Made by a program: the position numbers and the translations under genes
In this document: piece after piece, positions 7,058-15,057 of the stretch
Layout of the letters: the number at the start of each line of letters is the position of its first letter
Position numbering within the stretch: the first letter of the stretch is position 1
Assembly: GCA_964433635.1 (NCBI GenBank)
Contig: CAYSSG010000024.1
Span: 1-29,547 of the forward strand
DNA from: CAYSSG01 sp964433635
GTDB lineage: Bacteria; Atribacterota; Phoenicimicrobiia; Phoenicimicrobiales; Stramentimicrobiaceae
Length of the DNA: 29,547 nt
Reading direction: 5' to 3'
Notes under the pieces: model-generated
What the model was told of the DNA's origin: nothing
The model's database searches: none
The model's input: only the letters and a program-made list of their open reading frames with translations

Positions 7058-8059
7058 ATGAAGAATAAATATGACCCACTTCTATATTTAATGCCGGCAA
7101 ATGAAAATAGAAAGGAGATTTCGTTTAGAGTTGCGGGTGATGGTTTTTTGCAAGTGAGATATGGACAAACTAATCCTTCTATTCAAATGACATTAAAAGA
7201 TAGAATCTTAAATGCAATTAGGGTGATAACTGTAAATAGAAATATAAAGAAAGTAAGAATAAAAGGTTTAATAGAAACTGTCCCTGGTAATGATAGTATA
7301 CTATATGTATTTGATCCCCTCGAAATTAGTTTAAAAGAATTGGTTGATGATATTATCCAAATAGAAGGAGAAGTTATAAGTATTACTAATGAGAAACTTA
7401 AAACACGAATTTTGACGTTACCACTTGTCTTTGATGATAGTCTGACACGCAAGGCAATAGAAAAATATTGTAAAGAAATTAAGCCTGGAGCAATAAATTG
7501 CGAAAACTATAGTAACTTAAATTATATTTCAAAATACAACGGTATTACAGTTCAAGAGCTTAAACAGAAGTTTATAAAAACAGAGTGGCTTGTTTCAATG
7601 GTTGGATTCTTTCCGGGATTACCCTTTTATATTCCTCTTGATCCTACATGTGCAATTACTGCACCCAAATATAATCCTGCTAGAACTTGGACTTCTGAGG
7701 GGGCAGTGGATCTTGCCGATTATTGTTCCACAATTTTTGGGGTAGAATCAAGTGGTGGTTATCAGTTGATTGGTAGAACTGTTCCAATCTTTCAAGCCAA
7801 TCAAAAGCATCCACAATTTAAAAAAAATCCAGTTTTGTTCCAGCCGACAGACTTAGTTAAATATTATGAGATACAAGAGGATGAGCTTCTTAATATTCAT
7901 AAATTGGTGCATGAAGGTTCAGATAAATGGAATTACAGTATTAAGGAAAGAATCTTTTCTGTGAATGAATGGTTAAAATATTATGATTCTCAGAAAGATG
8001 AAATTGAAAATTTCATGAAGAGACAGGAAAAAGGTAGAAAAATTACACCATTACCTTAA
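7058..8059 (+). CDS. pxpB: AHS1 domain protein (PxpB/KipI-like, urea-carboxylase-type motifs)
   Basis: Known relatives are 5-oxoprolinase subunit B (KipI), which with PxpC and PxpA hydrolyses 5-oxoproline to glutamate using ATP, and the AHS1 segment of urea carboxylase. This protein has 333 residues, long against roughly 230-250 for PxpB. It carries LPLVFDD, FFPGLPFYIPLD, KYNPARTWTSEGAVD and SGGYQLIGRT. The PARTWT stretch is what I remember from urea carboxylase, whereas PxpB/KipI usually reads RTPVPAGSVGIAG. The exact substrate is therefore open. ATG 7058 is chosen because GGAGGG at 7044-7049 is well spaced; a TTG at 7028 sits immediately after the preceding stop and has no good ribosome site. 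It is 30 bases after the biotin-carrier stop and 17 bases before the AHS2 gene, so these form one operon. Confidence 0.82.
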   Translation: MKNKYDPLLYLMPANENRKEISFRVAGDGFLQVRYGQTNPSIQMTLKDRILNAIRVITVNRNIKKVRIKGLIETVPGNDSILYVFDPLEISLKELVDDIIQIEGEVISITNEKLKTRILTLPLVFDDSLTRKAIEKYCKEIKPGAINCENYSNLNYISKYNGITVQELKQKFIKTEWLVSMVGFFPGLPFYIPLDPTCAITAPKYNPARTWTSEGAVDLADYCSTIFGVESSGGYQLIGRTVPIFQANQKHPQFKKNPVLFQPTDLVKYYEIQEDELLNIHKLVHEGSDKWNYSIKERIFSVNEWLKYYDSQKDEIENFMKRQEKGRKITPLP

Positions 8060-8076
8060 ATAAGGGAGGCATTCAT

Positions 8077-9063
8077 ATGTTAAAAGTACTAAATGGCGGA
8101 ATTCAATGTTTAATTGTAGATTGGGTTGGAAGGTTGGGATATTTGGACTTGGGAATATCTCGGTCGGGAGCAATGGATCATTTTGCTGCAAGAGCTGCAA
8201 ATTTAATTGTTGGAAACAATCTGAATGAAGCCTTGATTGAGGTAATATGTACAGGTTTTTCAGTGCAATTTGGAAAAGAGACTGTTATATCAATTACTGG
8301 TTCGAATGTAAATCCAAAACTTAATGGAAGTCCTATTCCTATCTGGAAAGCTCTAAGAGTGAAAAAAAATGATATCTTAACAATTGGAAACCTGCAAAGT
8401 GATTCACTTGGTTTAAGACAATATATAGCGATTGCAGATCAAATGGATATCCTTACTTACTTAGGCAGTAAATCCACAGGAGTATATGGATCTTTTGGAG
8501 GATACAAAGGCAGGGCATTAAGAAAGGGAGATGAGATAAATTTAATAGATTCAAATAGGGATTTAGATAGTATTGAAGGAAGACAGTTTAATACTAATTT
8601 AGTTCCTGAATATAGTAGAAAGTGGAAAATGAGAGCAATACCTGGACCAAATGCAGCACCAGATTATTTTACCGAAGAGGGAATGGAATTATTTTTTATA
8701 ACAGAATTTAAGACACAAATATTTTCAGATAGATCAGGAATTAGACTATCCAGTACTGATCTAATATGGGCAAAAGATAGAATGATAGGGGAAGGTCATC
8801 CTTCAAATATCACGGACCAAGGATATCCAGGGCCAGGATGTCTTAATATAAGCGGAGATACACCAATACTTTTTCCACGAGAGTGCCCATCGTCTGGAGG
8901 TTATGTATGCCCTTTATCCGTAATTTTTGCAGACCAATGGATGTTTGGACAGATCATTCCTGGTAGAGATATTGTTAAATTTATCTATTGTACCCCAGAA
9001 GAAGCTATAAAAATAAGAAAAGAACAAAATGAAGTATTTCAAGAAAGTTCTATTTTTATATAG
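8077..9063 (+). CDS. pxpC: AHS2 domain protein (PxpC/KipA-like, biotin-dependent carboxyltransferase family)
   Basis: This 328-residue partner of AHS1 belongs to the family that includes 5-oxoprolinase subunit C (KipA) and the AHS2 region of urea carboxylase. Landmarks include DWVGRLGYLDLGISRSGAMD, ISITGSNV, YLGSKSTGVYGSFGGYKGRA, RSGIRLSS, GHPSNITDQGY, SGDTPILF and SSGGYVCPLSVIFADQW. The HPSN-D-GY stretch and GGYVCP again look closer to urea carboxylase than to B. subtilis KipA. Together with AHS1 it should form the catalytic or carboxyltransferase-like heteromer. GGGAGG precedes the ATG at good spacing, and the gene follows AHS1 by 17 bases. The next gene starts within about 30 bases, so subunit stoichiometry may be maintained by coupling. 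Confidence 0.85.
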   Translation: MLKVLNGGIQCLIVDWVGRLGYLDLGISRSGAMDHFAARAANLIVGNNLNEALIEVICTGFSVQFGKETVISITGSNVNPKLNGSPIPIWKALRVKKNDILTIGNLQSDSLGLRQYIAIADQMDILTYLGSKSTGVYGSFGGYKGRALRKGDEINLIDSNRDLDSIEGRQFNTNLVPEYSRKWKMRAIPGPNAAPDYFTEEGMELFFITEFKTQIFSDRSGIRLSSTDLIWAKDRMIGEGHPSNITDQGYPGPGCLNISGDTPILFPRECPSSGGYVCPLSVIFADQWMFGQIIPGRDIVKFIYCTPEEAIKIRKEQNEVFQESSIFI

Positions 9064-9092
9064 TTATGATTTTAGAAAAGGAGAGAAAAATC

Positions 9093-9851
9093 TTGACTAA
9101 ATATAATATTGTTATCAATGCAGATGTGGGAGAGAGTTTTGGGATATATAAGATAGGTAATGATGAAGAAGTGATGAAATATGTGACATCTGCTAATTTA
9201 GCATGTGGTTTTCATGCAGGTGATCCAACAGTAATCAAGAAAACTGTTAGATTAGCAAAAAAATATAATGTTGCTGTTGGTGCACATCCTGGCTTTCAGG
9301 ATTTAAGAGGTTTTGGAAGAAGAAAAATTAATATTACCCTTGAAGAACTGCATGATGATTTGCTTTATCAATTGGGAGCACTTGAAGCATTTACAAGAGT
9401 TGAAGGAATAAAAATGCACCATGTTAGTCCCCATGGTATGCTTGATCCTTTAGTATCAAACCAAGAGGAATTTGCAGATGTTTTTATAGCAGCAATAAAA
9501 GAATATAATCCAGAATTAATTATTGTAATTGAAAGGAAAAGTCTTCTTTATGATAAAGCTAAAATGGAAGGTATAAGGGTAGCATCGGTAGCTTATCCAG
9601 ACCTAAAATATGATGCTGAAGGTAATATGATCATTGAAAAGGTTAAAAAACCTATTAAACCAGTAGAAGTTGCTGAACAGGCTATTTCAATTATTAAGGA
9701 TCAAAAAATTGTAACTATTGATGGTAAAAAATTAAACATGCAAGCAGATGTTTTATGTTTTCATGGTGATACTCCAAATGCAATTGAAATATTGAATGAA
9801 GTTAGATCCACAATTGAAAAGGATGGAATTAACGTAAAAACATTTGATTGA
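9093..9851 (+). CDS. pxpA: LamB/YcsF family protein, 5-oxoprolinase subunit A
   Basis: PxpA is the (beta/alpha) barrel subunit that opens the 5-oxoproline ring. The family hallmarks are clear: INADVGESFG at the N-terminus, YVTSANLACGFHAGDP, VGAHPGFQDLRGFGRR and the late CFHGDTPNA. A departure is HHVSPHGMLDP where the family commonly has HVKPHGALYN; the histidines remain but the lysine and the ALYN tail are changed. I prefer the TTG at 9093, since AAAGGAGAG at 9077-9085 is correctly spaced and the product (252 residues) has normal family length. The ATG at 9066 is three bases past the pxpC stop and lacks a ribosome site. It ends the module's operon; the repeat copy begins 28 bases after the stop. 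Confidence 0.9.
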   Translation: MTKYNIVINADVGESFGIYKIGNDEEVMKYVTSANLACGFHAGDPTVIKKTVRLAKKYNVAVGAHPGFQDLRGFGRRKINITLEELHDDLLYQLGALEAFTRVEGIKMHHVSPHGMLDPLVSNQEEFADVFIAAIKEYNPELIIVIERKSLLYDKAKMEGIRVASVAYPDLKYDAEGNMIIEKVKKPIKPVEVAEQAISIIKDQKIVTIDGKKLNMQADVLCFHGDTPNAIEILNEVRSTIEKDGINVKTFD

Positions 9852-9879
9852 CAAATTTTATTTACAAAAATGATTTTAG

Positions 9880-10024
9880 AAAAGACTGCAGGAGAGAATC
9901 TTAAAAGCCTATCAGGAAACAACAGCCACAGCTGAAGAAAAGAATACCTCTCTGAGAAACGCAGCCTGGATTAATGCCCTGCAGAAAATCGGTAAAGCCA
10001 TGGAAGCCAGGGGATGGATTTAGG
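9880..10024 (+). pseudogene. 145-bp direct repeat, copy 2: orphan 3' end of the dehydrogenase gene
   Basis: This is a second, gene-less copy of 4457-4601. It contains the last 48 or so codons and the TAG stop of the dehydrogenase gene with no upstream part, and it differs at one base (G at 10003 against A at 4580). It begins abruptly after the AT-rich module and ends one base past the stop. It is plausibly the original 3' end displaced when the module entered, with copy 1 having come in with the module or by duplication. No start codon or ribosome site suggests expression. Confidence 0.93.
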
Positions 10025-10086
10025 GGTTGGTTTGCATGGATTGTAATGATTCTGATATAGTAATGGTATGAATATTACCATGAATA

Positions 10087-10115
10087 TAGTTAAAAAAGAT
10101 TTTACTTTGTATAAA
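10087..10115 (+). promoter_or_regulatory. Possible promoter for the M24-TRAP operon
   Basis: TATAAA at 10110-10115 is preceded at 17 bases by TAGTTA (10087-10092), a poor -35 match. Just upstream is ATGGTA-N7-TACCAT (10063-10081), a short dyad that could be an operator. This is suggestive only. Confidence 0.28.
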
Positions 10116-10128
10116 AGAGAGTGATGAT

Positions 10129-11295
10129 ATGTTATTTGAATTGACTGAATACAGGGAAAGACTCCACAAGACCAAAGAAAGAATGGTTAATGAAGGACTT
10201 GATATCTTGTTAGCCACACATCCCGCTAATATGAATTATCTTTCAGGCTACGACGGCTGGTCATTTTATACGCATCAGGGATTGTTAATTCTGATTGACC
10301 AGGAAGAACCAATCTGGTTTGGTCGTGGACAGGATAGTAACGGTGCCCGGTTAACAACCTGGTTAAGTAATGAAAATATTTATGGTTATCCTGATCATTA
10401 TGTTCAGTCTCAGGATAAACATCCCATGAGTTTTGCAGCCGATATTCTTAAGGAAAAAAGACACCACAAGATGAATATCGGTGTGGAGATGGATAATTAT
10501 TACTTTACAGCCAAATGCCTGGAGCAATTGAAGGAAGATTTACCCCTGTCTACGATTAAAGATGCCACACTCTTAATACCGATGGTCAGGCTGATTAAGT
10601 CCGAGCAGGAAATTTTCTATATGAAACAGGCGGCAAGGATCGTAGAAAGAGCCATGCAGACTGCAATCGATGCCATAGAAGCAGGAGTGAGAGAAGGGGA
10701 TGTGGCAGCGAAGGTGTATTATAGTCAGATAAGCGGAACAGATGAGTATACCGGAGATTATACCGCGATTGCACCCATTATCCCTTCAGCTGAAAGAACA
10801 TCCTCTGCCCATCTGACCTGGACTGACCGCAGATACGAGAATGGAGACATCGTTTTTTTAGAACTGGCGGGCAGTAAACATAAATACCATACACCATTAT
10901 CCAGGACACTCTGCATCGGAGAACCTCCCAAAGAATTGGAGGAGATCGGTAAAGTTGTTATTGATGGACTGAATCAAACCCTGGAGTTTATTAAACCCGG
11001 GATTACCTGTGAAGAGATTGAAGCCAGGTGGAGAGAGTCTATTTCCGGAAGTAAAGTTGTAAAAGAATCACGTGTCGGATATTCCTATGGACTGAATTAT
11101 CCTCCGGACTGGGGTGAGCATACAGCCAGTTTACGGCCCGGTGACCGGACGATATTAAAACCCAATATGACTATTCATTTCATGCCCGGGATCTGGCTGG
11201 ATACCTTTGGCTTTGAAAACAGTGAACCTTTTCGGGTTACCGAAAAAGGATGTGAGACTTTCGTAAATTTCCCGCGTAAACTCTTTATTAAATAA
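10129..11295 (+). CDS. doeA: M24-family hydrolase, ectoine hydrolase (DoeA/EutD)-like, copy 1
   Basis: This 388-residue protein has the two-domain creatinase/aminopeptidase P layout: an N-terminal domain with NMNYLSGYDGWSFYTHQG and IWFGRGQDSNGARLTTWL, then a pita-bread domain. The classical M24 metal ligands are altered: the usual D-x-G region reads FLELAGSKHKYHTPLSRT and the usual glycine-histidine motif reads GYSYGLNYPPDWGEHTASLR. This resembles creatinase and ectoine hydrolase rather than metallopeptidases. DoeA/EutD opens ectoine to N-acetyl-2,4-diaminobutyrate. It lies 13 bases before a complete TRAP transporter set, the transporter type used by TeaABC and UehABC for ectoine uptake. A paralogue lies at 16146. 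Family is firm; ectoine as substrate is inference from remembered motif similarity and context, and related N-acyl or lactam substrates are possible. Confidence 0.8.
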   Translation: MLFELTEYRERLHKTKERMVNEGLDILLATHPANMNYLSGYDGWSFYTHQGLLILIDQEEPIWFGRGQDSNGARLTTWLSNENIYGYPDHYVQSQDKHPMSFAADILKEKRHHKMNIGVEMDNYYFTAKCLEQLKEDLPLSTIKDATLLIPMVRLIKSEQEIFYMKQAARIVERAMQTAIDAIEAGVREGDVAAKVYYSQISGTDEYTGDYTAIAPIIPSAERTSSAHLTWTDRRYENGDIVFLELAGSKHKYHTPLSRTLCIGEPPKELEEIGKVVIDGLNQTLEFIKPGITCEEIEARWRESISGSKVVKESRVGYSYGLNYPPDWGEHTASLRPGDRTILKPNMTIHFMPGIWLDTFGFENSEPFRVTEKGCETFVNFPRKLFIK

Positions 11296-11308
11296 GAGGT
11301 GTTCTTTT

Positions 11309-11836
11309 ATGTGGTTATCCAAGTTTTTAAACAGGTTGAATTCGGCAATAGAAATACTTGAGGAAATTATTCTCTGTCTGGGGGTTGGTGTGTTGGCGAT
11401 GATATTAATTGTCAACGTAATAGCCCGTAAGTCTGGCACCTCTATCTATTTCATTGATGAACTGGCTATGTTTCTGGTTATCTGGATCACTTTTATCGGT
11501 CTATCCTATGCCTCAAGAAAGGGCAGGCATATCCGTATGGGTGCCATCTTTGACCTGGCTTCTCCTAAAATCCAGAAATCTATGATCTTTATTATCTCTG
11601 CCATCAGTGCAGTAACCATGTTTTATATGACTTATCTTTCGTTTAATTACGTCTATACCACATTCCGCTGGCAACAGATGCTTCCCGCATTAGGGATTCC
11701 TTACTGGATTGGTGTGGTCATCGTTCCTTTAGGGTTTTTCCTGGCCGGGATACATTACCTTAGAACCATCTATCAGAATATCAGGATCATTGAAGAGGTT
11801 TGGATATCTCCTGAACAGAAGAGTGAATACGAGTGA
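11309..11836 (+). CDS. dctQ: TRAP transporter small membrane subunit (DctQ type)
   Basis: This 175-residue protein has four hydrophobic segments, as is usual for the Q subunit of tripartite ATP-independent periplasmic transporters. The family motif DELAMFLVIWITFIGLSYAS followed by RKGRHIRMGAIFD is intact. It would form the membrane complex with the M subunit and dock the solute-binding protein, using sodium or proton gradients. It starts 13 bases after the M24 stop with AGAGGTG upstream, so it is co-transcribed with the putative hydrolase; it precedes DctM by 45 bases. The pairing of hydrolase and transporter suggests that the hydrolase acts on the imported solute. Confidence 0.92.
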   Translation: MWLSKFLNRLNSAIEILEEIILCLGVGVLAMILIVNVIARKSGTSIYFIDELAMFLVIWITFIGLSYASRKGRHIRMGAIFDLASPKIQKSMIFIISAISAVTMFYMTYLSFNYVYTTFRWQQMLPALGIPYWIGVVIVPLGFFLAGIHYLRTIYQNIRIIEEVWISPEQKSEYE

Positions 11837-11881
11837 GGAAAGGACAGTGAAAGAAAGCATAATACTGAGGAGGATAATTAC

Positions 11882-13165
11882 ATGTTACCATTAATGGGAT
11901 TTGTAGCCTTTACATTTCTTCTGCTTGGTTTTCCTTTCATGGTTGTACTCCTGGCTACCTTTATCATAACCAGCTTTTTCTATCTTCCTAATCTGAATAT
12001 GAATATTTTAGTTCAGCAGATTTTAGGTGGTATAAAGCCTCTTTCTCTGGTATGTGTACCGATGTTTATTCTGGCAGGGAATATTATCACTTCCGGAGAG
12101 TCTGCCAAAAGAATGATTAATATGGTCAAGGCTTACCTGGGGCATCTATTCGGGGGATTACCGATTGTCACCAATGTTGCCTGTACTTTGTTCGGGGCTG
12201 TATCCGGTTCTACCCAGGCCACTGTTTCTGCCATTGGCGGAACAATGAGGCCTATGCTTCTCGAGGCAGGATATTCCAGTGCTTTCAGCCTGGGTTTAAT
12301 TATCAATTCCAGCGATATCGCTTTTTTAATACCGCCCAGCATCGGTTTTATTGTCTATGGTGTTGCTACCCAGACCTCAGTTGGCAAACTGTTTCTGGCA
12401 GGTATCATTCCCGGCATACTGATTTGTATCTTATTCTCCATCTTTTCCTACTTTTATTCCAAATATTATAAAATTGGTCTTTATCCCAAATCAACCTGGA
12501 AGGAAAGAATCCGGGTGACCAGGGAAGGCGTCCTGCTGGTAGGTTTTCCCATATTGATTCTGGGAGGTATTTACGGGGGTATCTTCAGTCCAACTGAAGC
12601 AGCAGCCGCTGCAGTTCTATATGCGTTAGCTTTAGAAGGATTTATTTATAGATCGTTAACCTTCAAGAAACTGATTGAGGTGGCCTTATCAACTGCTGTC
12701 ATTACCGGGGTCGTTTTTATACTGGTAGGAGCCGGACAGGCTATTGCCTGGTTCTTAAGTTATTCCGGGATTGCCAAACAGATCTTACCTCCCTTGTTTG
12801 GACCGGATCCATCCGCCTTAAAGGTTATCATTATTATCAATGTGGCTTATTTTATTGCCTGTATGTTTGTTGACCCCATCGTTGCCATTTATGTTCTGAC
12901 ACCACTTTTTGCACCCTATGTAACCCAGGCAGGGATTGATAAGGTTTTTCTGGGCGTTCTGGTAACCATGCAGGCAGCGATCGGTTCAGCAACACCACCA
13001 TGTGGTTGTGACATTTTTACCGCCATGGTCATATTTAAAAGGCCATACATTGAAGTCATCCGGATGACCTGGCCATTCATTCTTATATTACTATTGGCAG
13101 TCGCTCTGGTCATCATGTTCCCTGAATTGGCTCTCTTTATACCCAGGACTGCCTTAGGGAGTTGA
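11882..13165 (+). CDS. dctM: TRAP transporter large membrane subunit (DctM type)
   Basis: At 427 residues this is the standard length for the DctM channel subunit, with about 12 membrane segments throughout. Signature stretches include FGAVSGSTQATVSAIGGTM, SSDIAFLIPPSIGFIVYG, YGGIFSPTEAAAAAVLYAL and ITPP-like IGSATPPCGCDIFTAMVI, which match the ion- and substrate-conducting re-entrant hairpins of the family. An excellent ribosome site, GAGGAGGA, precedes the ATG. It sits between DctQ and the binding-protein gene, the order Q-M-P with the binding protein last. Substrate specificity resides mostly in the binding protein, so nothing more specific can be read here. Confidence 0.93.
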   Translation: MLPLMGFVAFTFLLLGFPFMVVLLATFIITSFFYLPNLNMNILVQQILGGIKPLSLVCVPMFILAGNIITSGESAKRMINMVKAYLGHLFGGLPIVTNVACTLFGAVSGSTQATVSAIGGTMRPMLLEAGYSSAFSLGLIINSSDIAFLIPPSIGFIVYGVATQTSVGKLFLAGIIPGILICILFSIFSYFYSKYYKIGLYPKSTWKERIRVTREGVLLVGFPILILGGIYGGIFSPTEAAAAAVLYALALEGFIYRSLTFKKLIEVALSTAVITGVVFILVGAGQAIAWFLSYSGIAKQILPPLFGPDPSALKVIIIINVAYFIACMFVDPIVAIYVLTPLFAPYVTQAGIDKVFLGVLVTMQAAIGSATPPCGCDIFTAMVIFKRPYIEVIRMTWPFILILLLAVALVIMFPELALFIPRTALGS

Positions 13166-13237
13166 TGATTGATCTATATTTATGAGTAAACGGTATATTC
13201 TTTCTTGGCATATAAACGCCTACCTATAAAAATGAAA

Positions 13238-13256
13238 GGAGAAGTGGTCTATGTAA
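13238..13256 (+). promoter_or_regulatory. Ribosome site with start-stop codon pair ahead of the TRAP binding-protein gene
   Basis: GGAG at 13238-13241 lies nine bases before ATG (13251-13253), which is followed at once by TAA. The real gene begins at 13320 with its own AAAAAGGAG site. The element could hold ribosomes in the dctM-dctP gap and raise binding-protein output, or it may be chance. A similar arrangement precedes the APC permease at 4746-4763. Confidence 0.35.
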
Positions 13257-13319
13257 TAAAAAACGAGAAGTTTCTTTTCACTTAGGAATCATGAAAAAAA
13301 CTAAAAAGGAGACTAAAGT

Positions 13320-14363
13320 ATGAAAAATATTAAATTGACTTTCTTAATAGGATTGATGTTAGTATTACTGTGTTCTGTTTTAGCTGTCCAGGCACAGGAT
13401 GTCTATAATTGGAAAATGGTGTCTGCAGAAGTTGAGGGAGATCCAATGACCGTATTTGCTCATCGTTATGCAGAATTGGTCAAGGAAAAGTCTGGAGGGA
13501 AAATACAAATTGAAGTCTATCCTTATGGAACTCTTGGAGGAGAAAGAGATTTAGTCGAGCTGGTTCAGATGGGAGAAATAGAATTGGGTAGCGCAGATTA
13601 TGGTTGGCTGGGTGGTTTCGTACCCCAATCCCAGGTCCTGGCTTTACAGTATCTCTGGCCAAGTGAAAACACTGCTGCAGTTGTACATAAAGTTTGTGAG
13701 AGTGGTAAAGCGATGCAACTGCTGGAGGATGGTTTTAGAAAAAGAGGATTTCAACTATTAGGCGTTTGGAGTTCAGGTTGGCAGAGAGTGACCTCAACTG
13801 TTCCTATTCATACTATAGAAGATGTCAAGGGATTGAAACATAGAGTCATGGCTAACCCGATTCTGGTAGCCTCTTACAACACCTATGGATTTAATACTCA
13901 GAGTCTGGATTATGGTGAGATCTATGGGGCACTGCAAACAAATCTTTTGGATTCCCAGGTTCAGCCAATGTATGCTCACTTAAGCATGGGTTTTTATGAA
14001 GTTCAGGACTATATAACCAACTTGTGGAATGAATTATTCATGGTCACACCGGTGGTTAATCGCGACCTCTTTGATAGTCTACCTGAAGATATCCAGGAGA
14101 TACTTGTGGATTCCTGCCTGGAACTGATTGAACCGATGACCAATTGGTCTTTCCAGAATAATAAGGAGATCGGTGACAAGATTAAAGTAGCGAAACCCTC
14201 TATTACCCTCTATGAATTGACCGAGGAAGAAATGATGCCCTTCAAAGAACTGGCTTGGCAGGAAGGTAGCGGTCCGGTGGAAGCTTACCTGAAGATAGGC
14301 GGAGAGGGTGCCCAGGAAATCCTTGATGCATTACTTGCAGATATTGAAGCAGTACAAAAATAG
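13320..14363 (+). CDS. dctP: TRAP transporter periplasmic solute-binding subunit (DctP/TeaA/UehA-type family)
   Basis: This 347-residue protein starts with a clear signal peptide: basic MKNIK, a hydrophobic core, then AVQAQD with likely cleavage after AVQA. The mature DctP fold shows IQIEVYPYGTLGGERDLVEL and EIELGSADYGWLGG, then VKGLKHRVMANPI, the region bearing the conserved arginine that grips a ligand carboxylate, and YGEIYGALQTNLLDSQVQP. It would bind a carboxylate-containing solute in the periplasm and deliver it to the QM complex. A second start-like ATG-TAA lies 67 bases upstream; the true ATG has AAAAAGGAG at good spacing. A strong terminator follows, closing the M24-dctQMP transcription unit. 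Ligand identity, perhaps ectoine, hydroxyectoine or an acylated amino acid, is inference from neighbours. Confidence 0.93.
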   Translation: MKNIKLTFLIGLMLVLLCSVLAVQAQDVYNWKMVSAEVEGDPMTVFAHRYAELVKEKSGGKIQIEVYPYGTLGGERDLVELVQMGEIELGSADYGWLGGFVPQSQVLALQYLWPSENTAAVVHKVCESGKAMQLLEDGFRKRGFQLLGVWSSGWQRVTSTVPIHTIEDVKGLKHRVMANPILVASYNTYGFNTQSLDYGEIYGALQTNLLDSQVQPMYAHLSMGFYEVQDYITNLWNELFMVTPVVNRDLFDSLPEDIQEILVDSCLELIEPMTNWSFQNNKEIGDKIKVAKPSITLYELTEEEMMPFKELAWQEGSGPVEAYLKIGGEGAQEILDALLADIEAVQK

Positions 14364-14406
14364 ATGTGATGATTTATACCTGTTAGACTGACAGATGACC
14401 ATTTAG

Positions 14407-14442
14407 AAGCCTACAGCAAAGGTTTATCCTGGCTGTAGGCTT
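14407..14442 (+). terminator. Rho-independent terminator after the TRAP operon
   Basis: AAGCCTACAGC (14407-14417) pairs perfectly with GCTGTAGGCTT (14432-14442) around a 14-base loop, followed by TATTATAA. It marks the end of the M24-dctQMP unit. Confidence 0.85.
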
Positions 14443-14645
14443 TATTATAATGACTGGTTTTTAAAGTACAAATCCATAACCAGGGAATTAATCCGAGATA
14501 CAACGTGATAAAGGACAGCATCTCGTAGTTTCCTGAAAATTGGATCATAAGTTGAGAAGAGATATATAAAACAAAATTGTGCTTATAATATGTAATGTCG
14601 TTATCATAATATCACCTCTTGAAAATAATAAACACGGAAGGAAGC

Positions 14646-15026
14646 ATGATGAAAAAAGAAATCATATATACTGATCAAGCCCCAGAACCGGGAAATTACT
14701 CACAGGCTGTAAAGTATGGAAATCTGATCTTTGTTTCTGGACAGACCTCGGATGATATTAAGACGGGTAAACCTGTCTATGGCAGTGTTGCTGAACAAAC
14801 GGAACGTATATTGAATAATATTCAATCAATTTTAGAAGCAGCAGGCTCAGGAATGGATAAGATTTTAAAATGCACTGTTTTTCTTTCTTCTCTTGAAAAT
14901 AAAAGAGAATTTGATGAAATTTATAAAAAATTTTTTTCTGAAAAGCCTCCCGCGAGAATTACCGTGGGTGTCAAGGAAATTGATGCGGGACTGGATGTCG
15001 AGATTGATGCAATAGCGGCTGTATAA
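14646..15026 (+). CDS. ridA: RidA family enamine/imine deaminase
   Basis: RidA proteins hydrolyse reactive 2-aminoacrylate-type enamines and imines that PLP lyases release, protecting other PLP enzymes. The 126-residue product has the family pattern: NYSQAVKYGNLIFVSGQTS near the N-terminus, VFLSSLENKREFDEIYKKFF in the middle, and the substrate-binding arginine in PPARITVGVKEI. ATG 14646 (or the adjacent 14649) is preferred over TTG 14619 because GGAAGGAAG at 14636-14643 lies directly upstream. A TATAAT-like sequence sits at about 14584, without a recognisable -35. It is 31 bases ahead of the PLP dehydratase gene, a pairing that makes functional sense because that lyase would make the imine substrate. 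Confidence 0.93.
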   Translation: MMKKEIIYTDQAPEPGNYSQAVKYGNLIFVSGQTSDDIKTGKPVYGSVAEQTERILNNIQSILEAAGSGMDKILKCTVFLSSLENKREFDEIYKKFFSEKPPARITVGVKEIDAGLDVEIDAIAAV

Positions 15027-15057
15027 GAAAATTTATTTTGGAGGAAAGTGAGACACT

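Larger units (their letters stand above)
4602..9879. other. AT-rich 5.3-kb repeat-bounded module (permease plus 5-oxoprolinase-like genes)
   Basis: Everything between the two repeat copies is visibly AT-richer than the flanks. For example, the 60 bases from 7201 contain 14 G/C while the 60 from 10321 contain 26. It encodes one coherent function (amino-acid permease, biotin carrier, AHS1, AHS2, LamB/YcsF), all on the plus strand, and no transposase, integrase or terminal inverted repeat that I can see. Removing one repeat copy plus the module would place the dehydrogenase gene directly about 105 bases upstream of the M24 gene at 10129, which has similar base composition. I infer recent acquisition or rearrangement; an assembly error at the repeat is the main alternative. 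Confidence 0.7.

Noticed and set aside
4602..9879. Search for an integrase, transposase or terminal inverted repeats in the AT-rich module
   Set aside because: None found at either edge or within, so I do not call it an insertion sequence or an integrative element, only a repeat-bounded module.
13232..13285. A 17-codon frame starting at ATG 13232 before the TRAP binding-protein gene
   Set aside because: No ribosome site of its own and no similarity; the start-stop site inside it is the more notable feature.
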